A stretch of DNA of 11,145 bases from Cymbomonas tetramitiformis (taxonomy: Eukaryota > Chlorophyta > Pyramimonadophyceae > Pyramimonadales > Pyramimonadaceae), in NCBI GenBank assembly GCA_001247695.2, contig LGRX02012693.1, positions 1-11,145 of the forward strand. Reading direction: 5' to 3'. The notes beneath the pieces were generated by a model. The model ran no database searches. It was given only the letters and a program-made list of their open reading frames with translations, and had not been told where the DNA came from. Position numbers and translations under genes: made by a program. This document shows, piece by piece, positions 7,052-11,145 of the stretch; the stretch's first letter is position 1, and each line of letters opens with the position of its first letter.

Positions 7052-7300
7052 ATGTCTAACACTATACAAGTATTAACTCGGTCTTACAGGCATGGAACTC
7101 CTTGGATAGAATGCTACCAAATACCAGACTCCTTAACGTTTGATTCTGCTTGGGTGCGGTCAGCTGGGAAAAAGCTTCTGCAAGCTGGTTTTAACAAAGG
7201 TTTCATATGGAAAACATACCAGCTTGATTTGGCAGATTCCAAAGCACAGAACCAATGTACTCATGAGTCCTATGATAGTGAGGATGCTTTGCTCCACCAG
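7052..7300 (+). CDS. Probable first exon of the large gene (83 codons)
   Basis: The frame opens at an ATG at 7052, behind the AT-rich leader ATTCAAATAAA, and reads as ordinary protein (for example GTPWIECYQIPDSLTFDSAW). It ends cleanly at CACCAG followed by the donor GTGATAG at 7301. Joining it in phase 0 to the acceptor CCCATCAG at 7665-7672 continues straight into the large frame and would give a protein of about 868 residues. The frame itself is open further, to 7465, so an unspliced 137-codon product is the alternative. The partner exon and the 372-nt intron are inference. Confidence 0.4.
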
Positions 7301-7760
7301 GTGATAGCATTTTCCTTTACTTTTCTTTCAGCCCCAAGGGCAACAATAAACAGCAAAAAGTCCACACCTGTGCGCTTCAGTATAAGTTCCATCACCAACA
7401 CCAGATACAACTCTGAAATCCTACGATGCTGTTATGCTCTGTCCTGTTCTGAAGCCTTGTGGTGATGAATGTGCTTTCCTTAGTGCTGAGTTAGTGAAAA
7501 TGAGTTCTTCCACCAGGTCACTGCTGATTCCTTTTTTTTTCTTATCAACATATGATACCTCCTGCAATCCCCTTCTGCCAAACACAAAAAACACCGTCAA
7601 AAGTTTCCCTGCCAGCTTTGTGTTGATGAGGGTCTGCGTGTGCAAATTATAACGATAAAAGGCTTTTCCCATCAGGTGAAGATTGTGCCGTTTCTTCTAG
7701 ATTCTTTTGGAGCTCGAGGGGCTGCATTCATCAAAGAGAAGTCCAGACCTGTGCCCCTAT
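7290..7760 (+). repeat. Weak degenerate triplication around CACCAG-GT sites
   Basis: Three places carry CACCAGGT or CATCAGGT (7296, 7511, 7670) followed by a pyrimidine-rich stretch. The first and third continue with similar text: AAAGTCCACACCTGTGC at about 7356 against GAAGTCCAGACCTGTGC at about 7739. In translation the first and third give similar segments (HQV, then later KKSTPV against EKSRPV). The first and second also share sequence upstream of the CACCAG. This suggests an ancient local duplication at the 5' end of the large gene. It is below what I would call certain. Confidence 0.35.
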
Positions 7761-10030
7761 GGGAGACACCGCCGTCACCGACCCAAGAAGGCTCCGTAGA
7801 TGTTGTACTGCCCTGTCCTCTTGAACAGAAAGAAACACCGTTGGAAGCTACAATGAAGGCCTTCGGGGATAAAAGATTTCTTGATGGACTCCGTACCTTT
7901 AAAGCAAAGATGGAAGCCCACATCAAGTCCGTCGCTCTCGCAATCGCCTGGTCTGCAAGCCACTCTTATTCTGCCTACAGCACACTACGAATGTTAATCT
8001 GCTTCTCAAAGAAAGAACAATTCACCATAACTCGGTTTGGCACCGATGAATCTTACCCTGCAAACCATATGATGTGTGTCCGCGCAATGCCCGACACGCA
8101 AGCAAACAACGGAAGTGTCATCCCGCTCTTCACAACACGAGCACGTTTGCTAAAGCCTGCTTCTGATGATATCAAAAAGGAAGTTTCCCACTGGCGTGAT
8201 CTTCTAGGGGAGCACCTTCTCGAGAGTAAAATACCTGCAAAGGACATACAATTCACGATCAACACGCACCGGAACGGATATCTTCAGCACAGCTTCGTTG
8301 TGCATCTAGAAGACACACATACTGCAGCCAAACTTGCGCATCACTCCTTCACACTGGAAGGAGTTCCCTTCAAAATCACCAGGATAAACCATAAGCTGAA
8401 GAGAGTGAAGCTTATTCCTGGTATGATATCTGGTATTCAACTTCCTGCACTTGAGCACATCAGAAAAGAAAGTACAGTTCTCAGGCAGAAGTACAGAAGC
8501 TTTCCATTCGAGTTTGCTGTGCAGAAGGAGTACCTAACACAAGACGGCACCCTGGTTGCAAAAGAGTGGAGTGTACGCCTAAGCCAAGTGCCAATTTGGC
8601 AACAGAGTTACGACATTGCACAACTAGTATCAGATCTGCTGCCCGAGGAGGTGACAACGGAAGAGGAGAGCATCATCAAGAGTATCTCTCTGGATACAAA
8701 TAGTATGCAACCGAAAGCGGACTCCCTTGCAGCGAAGGAGTTTCGCACCTGGATTGTTGAGTTCCCCGTGCAAAGTCCAGCAGTAGCAGTGCTATCCGAC
8801 ATCAAGAAGTTTGAGTCTGACAACCAACAGGTTAAAGTCAGACGCTTGGGGCAACCTTCTAACGGAGGGCGCTTTTACTTCATACCAGACATTTTCAGAC
8901 AAGCAGTGGAACTTGCACACGGCGCAGGAAACCTCGTCTCTCCGAGGCAATTGCCGGACGGAAGGCTTGTTCCAATTGATGACCTAGAGACTCTCGAGTT
9001 TTTGGATGGGACGTCTGTATGCGGCCACAGTGTCACAGGTGGCAGGATCCGCTTTTGCAGTGCAACTATGTTTCAGAGTGCTTTCCTCAACCCATCTGAG
9101 CAACAACCTTACACCAAGCTACTGCGTTTTTGGGACATGTCCTGCGGAGAAACTCAGGCTCTCCAAGGCCCAAAGGTAGTTCTTACAAACGACATCAAGC
9201 AACAAGCAAGTGCTTTATTTAAGGGCATGCTTCCTGATGACTTCCATTGGCCAGACAGTTTATCAGTAGCAGACCTCCGGCTTTTATCTCTGGCTTACCT
9301 TGACTTTCACGAGATGAACCAACACACCTGCGGAGGCAACTTCCCGTATGCTGCCTGTACCAACCTGAAGTTGCACTGGTTCATCGCTGATGGCAAAGGA
9401 GTCGGAGTTATCACAGGAGGCATGGGAAAGATGTGTGGGAACTGCACCACGGAGAATAACGAGAAAGATCTTTACCTCGGGGAAAGGCGATCTCAAGAGC
9501 ATTGCCACGAGATGTTTCAGTGTCTCCTCAAGGACCTCGCTATGCTCGTCGCATATGCTTCCGCAAGCCCGTTGCAGAAGGCGGAGTGCACGAAGGACAC
9601 CACATACGAGGAGGTGTTGACCCTCCTACAAAAGATCTCAAACGTTCTCAGTGGCGCTCAGGACTTTGAGGGAGAGGCAGGCATCCTAGTAATCTTACAG
9701 CAGAACTACGTTAGTATTCAAACATTGTTCGGGATTCAATATTTCGAAGAGATCGAGCAGACTTTTTCGGCGGTATTTGATATGCACACTGCAACGAGTC
9801 GCCTGGAGTCTGAGGGATGGCTAAGTAGCCGGGACGCCAACAAACTTTCAAAGACAAGACTTCAGAAACTTCAGGTGTTCTTGAAGAGGAAAGCAAACCA
9901 TATCACCAAAGAGCCCATCGACTTTGCAACCAACTTCAGGGCATGGTTCCCACATTCACCAGTCAGAAAGATCTCTCCGATATTTATGCACAGCATCATC
10001 AAAGTGAACAAGCGGACTGCAGGTGTGTAA
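7673..10030 (+). CDS. Large single-exon coding region (~785 codons), possible transposase-derived protein
   Basis: I do not recognise this protein. The frame is open without a stop from 7556 to the TAA at 10030. The first in-frame ATG is at 7853, so either translation starts there (~725 residues) or exons upstream provide the start. Residue numbers below count from the in-frame GTG at 7640. Residues 50-340 show alternating strands and helices with many His and Lys. Residues 562-623 hold a Cys/His cluster: HTC at 562-564, C573, the pair C599/C602 in MCGNC, and HCH at 621-623. Just before the pair is FIADGKGVGVITGG with D584. An Asp before a glycine-rich turn and a CxxC pair is also the arrangement in several eukaryotic DDE transposases, including the Transib/RAG1 type. 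I see this as a hint only: the other catalytic acids cannot be assigned (D499 in RFWDMS is one candidate). No reverse transcriptase, RNase H or membrane segment was seen. Confidence 0.7.
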   Translation, partial: QVKIVPFLLDSFGARGAAFIKEKSRPVPLWETPPSPTQEGSVDVVLPCPLEQKETPLEATMKAFGDKRFLDGLRTFKAKMEAHIKSVALAIAWSASHSYSAYSTLRMLICFSKKEQFTITRFGTDESYPANHMMCVRAMPDTQANNGSVIPLFTTRARLLKPASDDIKKEVSHWRDLLGEHLLESKIPAKDIQFTINTHRNGYLQHSFVVHLEDTHTAAKLAHHSFTLEGVPFKITRINHKLKRVKLIPGMISGIQLPALEHIRKESTVLRQKYRSFPFEFAVQKEYLTQDGTLVAKEWSVRLSQVPIWQQSYDIAQLVSDLLPEEVTTEEESIIKSISLDTNSMQPKADSLAAKEFRTWIVEFPVQSPAVAVLSDIKKFESDNQQVKVRRLGQPSNGGRFYFIPDIFRQAVELAHGAGNLVSPRQLPDGRLVPIDDLETLEFLDGTSVCGHSVTGGRIRFCSATMFQSAFLNPSEQQPYTKLLRFWDMSCGETQALQGPKVVLTNDIKQQASALFKGMLPDDFHWPDSLSVADLRLLSLAYLDFHEMNQHTCGGNFPYAACTNLKLHWFIADGKGVGVITGGMGKMCGNCTTENNEKDLYLGERRSQEHCHEMFQCLLKDLAMLVAYASASPLQKAECTKDTTYEEVLTLLQKISNVLSGAQDFEGEAGILVILQQNYVSIQTLFGIQYFEEIEQTFSAVFDMHTATSRLESEGWLSSRDANKLSKTRLQKLQVFLKRKANHITKEPIDFATNFRAWFPHSPVRKISPIFMHSIIKVNKRTAGV

Positions 10031-10360
10031 CTATGGCCAACCTACATCCTGATGACAATCAGTTCGAGAGAGGATAAAGAACCAACTGTGTGGGCTTTAC
10101 AGCTTAAATCCTGACAAATTGAAGCGGTACCACCTAATTAGTTTCGCAACGTCAAGCACACACGTGCACTCAGCTTGACCTACTGTAACCAACTCCGTGC
10201 TCGCTTTGTGGGTCCGCGCCCCTGAATGGGCTGTAGCAACGACAAAGTGTTCCCAAAGCGAGCAGATAAGAATATTGAGTGGACACAAGCAGTACGCGTT
10301 GCACGAGGCAACAACAGGGTGTGTGGCCACAAGGTTTCTGCAGATGATCCCCTGAAAACA
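10031..10360. other. 3' flank of the large gene and leader of the repeat ORF
   Basis: No supported gene. It should contain the 3' end of the large gene. GATAAAG at 10073 is the nearest thing to a polyadenylation signal and is weak. The ATG of the repeat-containing ORF lies at 10226. Confidence 0.35.
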
Positions 10361-10807
10361 CTTCTGGAAACTCTTCTGGATACCCTCCTGGATACCCTCC
10401 TGGATACTCACCTGGATACTCTCCTGGATTCTCTCCTGGATAATCTCCTGGATACTCTTTTGGAAACTTTCCTGGATACTCTCCTGGATACTCTCCTGGA
10501 TACTCCCCTAGAAACTCTCCTGCATACCCTCTCGGATACTCTCTTGTATGCTTTCCTTGCTACTCTCCTGGATACTCTTGTGGATACTCTCCTGGATACC
10601 CTTCTGGAAGGTCTCTTGGAAACTTTCCTGGATACCTTGCTGGATAATCCCTGTTCCAAGAACGGGGTGGGGAGGGGGGGTTTAGGGTTTTCGGGTTTTC
10701 TAACGGCACCTAACAAGGCTATCACTACTATCAGTAAACGATCACTTTCACTTGTATCACTATTACTGTATTACTGTATTACTCACATCGAACATATATT
10801 TAGGTGA
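10226..10807 (+). CDS. ORF of 193 codons with a 24-fold (LLDT) repeat, uncertain gene
   Basis: I do not recognise this ORF. Residues 1-45 are a mixed, basic stretch. Residues 46-141 are 24 four-residue repeats of consensus Leu-Leu-Asp/Glu-Thr. Residues 142-193 start NPCSKNG and become Ser/Leu-rich before the stop. The repeat would form a strongly acidic, leucine-rich helix. In its favour, the 24 units contain no indel in 288 bases, Asp and Glu interchange, and Leu codons vary (CTC, CTT, CTG, TTG). Against it, a 12-bp repeat keeps all frames open by itself, and the minus strand has a 105-codon Arg/Ser-rich frame (10408-10725) through the same repeat. The last ~50 codons cross a G-rich run and AT-rich DNA and do not look like protein. 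Expression is unproven. Confidence 0.3.
   Translation: MGCSNDKVFPKRADKNIEWTQAVRVARGNNRVCGHKVSADDPLKTLLETLLDTLLDTLLDTHLDTLLDSLLDNLLDTLLETFLDTLLDTLLDTPLETLLHTLSDTLLYAFLATLLDTLVDTLLDTLLEGLLETFLDTLLDNPCSKNGVGRGGLGFSGFLTAPNKAITTISKRSLSLVSLLLYYCITHIEHIFR
10361..10648. repeat. 12-bp minisatellite, 24 units
   Basis: The consensus CTCCTGGATACT repeats 24 times exactly in register (288 bases) with substitutions in most units and no insertion or deletion. A related CCCCTGAAAACA precedes the first unit. The units vary enough to show the array is not brand new. Confidence 0.92.
10664..10695 (+). other. G-rich run with quadruplex-forming pattern
   Basis: GGGG, GGGG and seven G are separated by single bases and followed by TTTAGGG and TTTTCGGG. 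This gives five G-runs of three or more within 32 bases, which fits a canonical intramolecular G-quadruplex. It lies directly between the 12-bp and the 28-bp arrays. Confidence 0.6.
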
Positions 10808-11145
10808 TGCTGACAGCGATAATATGTTTAGGTGATGCTGACAACGATGATATGCTCAGGCGATGGTGACAGCGATAATATGTTCAGGTGATGCTGACAG
10901 CGATAATATGTTCAGGGGATGCTGACAGCCATGATATGTTCAGGTGATGCTGACAGCGACAATATGTTCAGATGCTGATAGCGACAATATGTTCAGGGGA
11001 TGCTGACAGCGATAATATGTTCAGGTCATGCTGACAACAATAATATGTTCAGGTGATGCTGACAGCGACAATATGTTCAAGGGATGCTGACAGCGATAAT
11101 ATGTTCAGCTGATGCTGACAGCGATAATATGTTTAGGCGATGGTG
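10802..11145. repeat. 28-bp tandem array, about 12 units, running off the window
   Basis: The consensus AGGTGATGCTGACAGCGATA followed by ATATGTTC repeats about 12 times. Unit lengths are 28 apart from small indels: one unit lacks two bases near 10971 and one has an extra base near 11070. A variant starting AGGCGATGGTG occurs in the third unit and again at the very end. There are no unique spacers, so this is a plain tandem array and not a CRISPR. A length of 28 is not a multiple of three, so it is not coding. Confidence 0.92.

Noticed and set aside
7301..7331. A 31-nt mini-intron (GTGATAG to TTTCAG)
   Set aside because: Splice-like at both ends, but far shorter than the other introns here, and the frame after it soon stops.
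7640..7642. GTG as the start of the large gene
   Set aside because: A GTG start is not expected in a eukaryotic nuclear gene, and the frame is already open upstream of it.
10097..10411. 104-codon minus-strand ORF with SIQEG repeats
   Set aside because: It enters the 12-bp array only at its N-terminus. A 12-bp repeat keeps all frames open, so this is probably a shadow.
10681..10700. Telomere repeat (TTTAGGG)
   Set aside because: Only one TTTAGGG followed by a degenerate TTTTCGGG. No array, so not a telomere.
10802..11145. CRISPR array
   Set aside because: Units follow each other directly with no unique spacers, and the surroundings are eukaryotic.

Overview
The window reads as nuclear DNA of a eukaryote. 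The best-supported gene has five exons joined by short GT-AG introns (76 to 118 nt), TATA-like boxes precede it, and roughly a quarter of the window is tandem repeat. No bacterial operon, rRNA, tRNA or organelle-type gene was seen. Compact introns and long low-complexity tracts would suit an alga, another protist or a fungus, but the sequence alone does not fix the lineage. None of the proteins could be assigned to a known family with confidence.

Layout, left to right. (1) At 1-1006, minus strand, lies the start of a Gln/Pro-rich protein gene. Its frame breaks near a seven-C tract and leads towards an in-frame 34-codon repeat at the window edge. (2) At about 1215-1775 are degenerate tandem repeats of about 180 bp that carry a conserved small hairpin. 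(3) 1860-2485 holds nothing I can name. (4) At 2486-4191 is a compound satellite. A 423-bp unit consists of a ~226-bp foldback (inverted-repeat) element plus a block of 36-bp G-rich minisatellite repeats. There are five foldback copies, one of them lacking the outermost part of its left arm and the last truncated. (5) At 4589-6099, plus strand, is a five-exon gene for a ~377-residue protein, with TATA-like boxes just upstream and a 14-bp perfect palindrome further up.

(6) 6100-7051 is AT-rich intergenic DNA with a 51-bp duplication. (7) At 7052-10030, plus strand, is a large gene. Its main exon is open for nearly 800 codons, and a first exon at 7052-7300 is probable. A Cys/His cluster beside an Asp-Gly motif in the C-terminal third hints at a transposase-derived fold, but this is only a hypothesis. 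(8) At 10361-10648 are 24 in-phase 12-bp repeats that encode an (LLDT)n tract inside a 193-codon ORF. (9) A G-rich quadruplex-type run follows, and then a 28-bp tandem array runs off the right edge.

The three gene candidates show no obvious functional link. The striking part of the window is its repeat architecture: at least seven separate repeat families, several at multiples of three, lie between or inside orphan genes. The likeliest new things here are the 423-bp foldback-minisatellite unit and the two orphan proteins.
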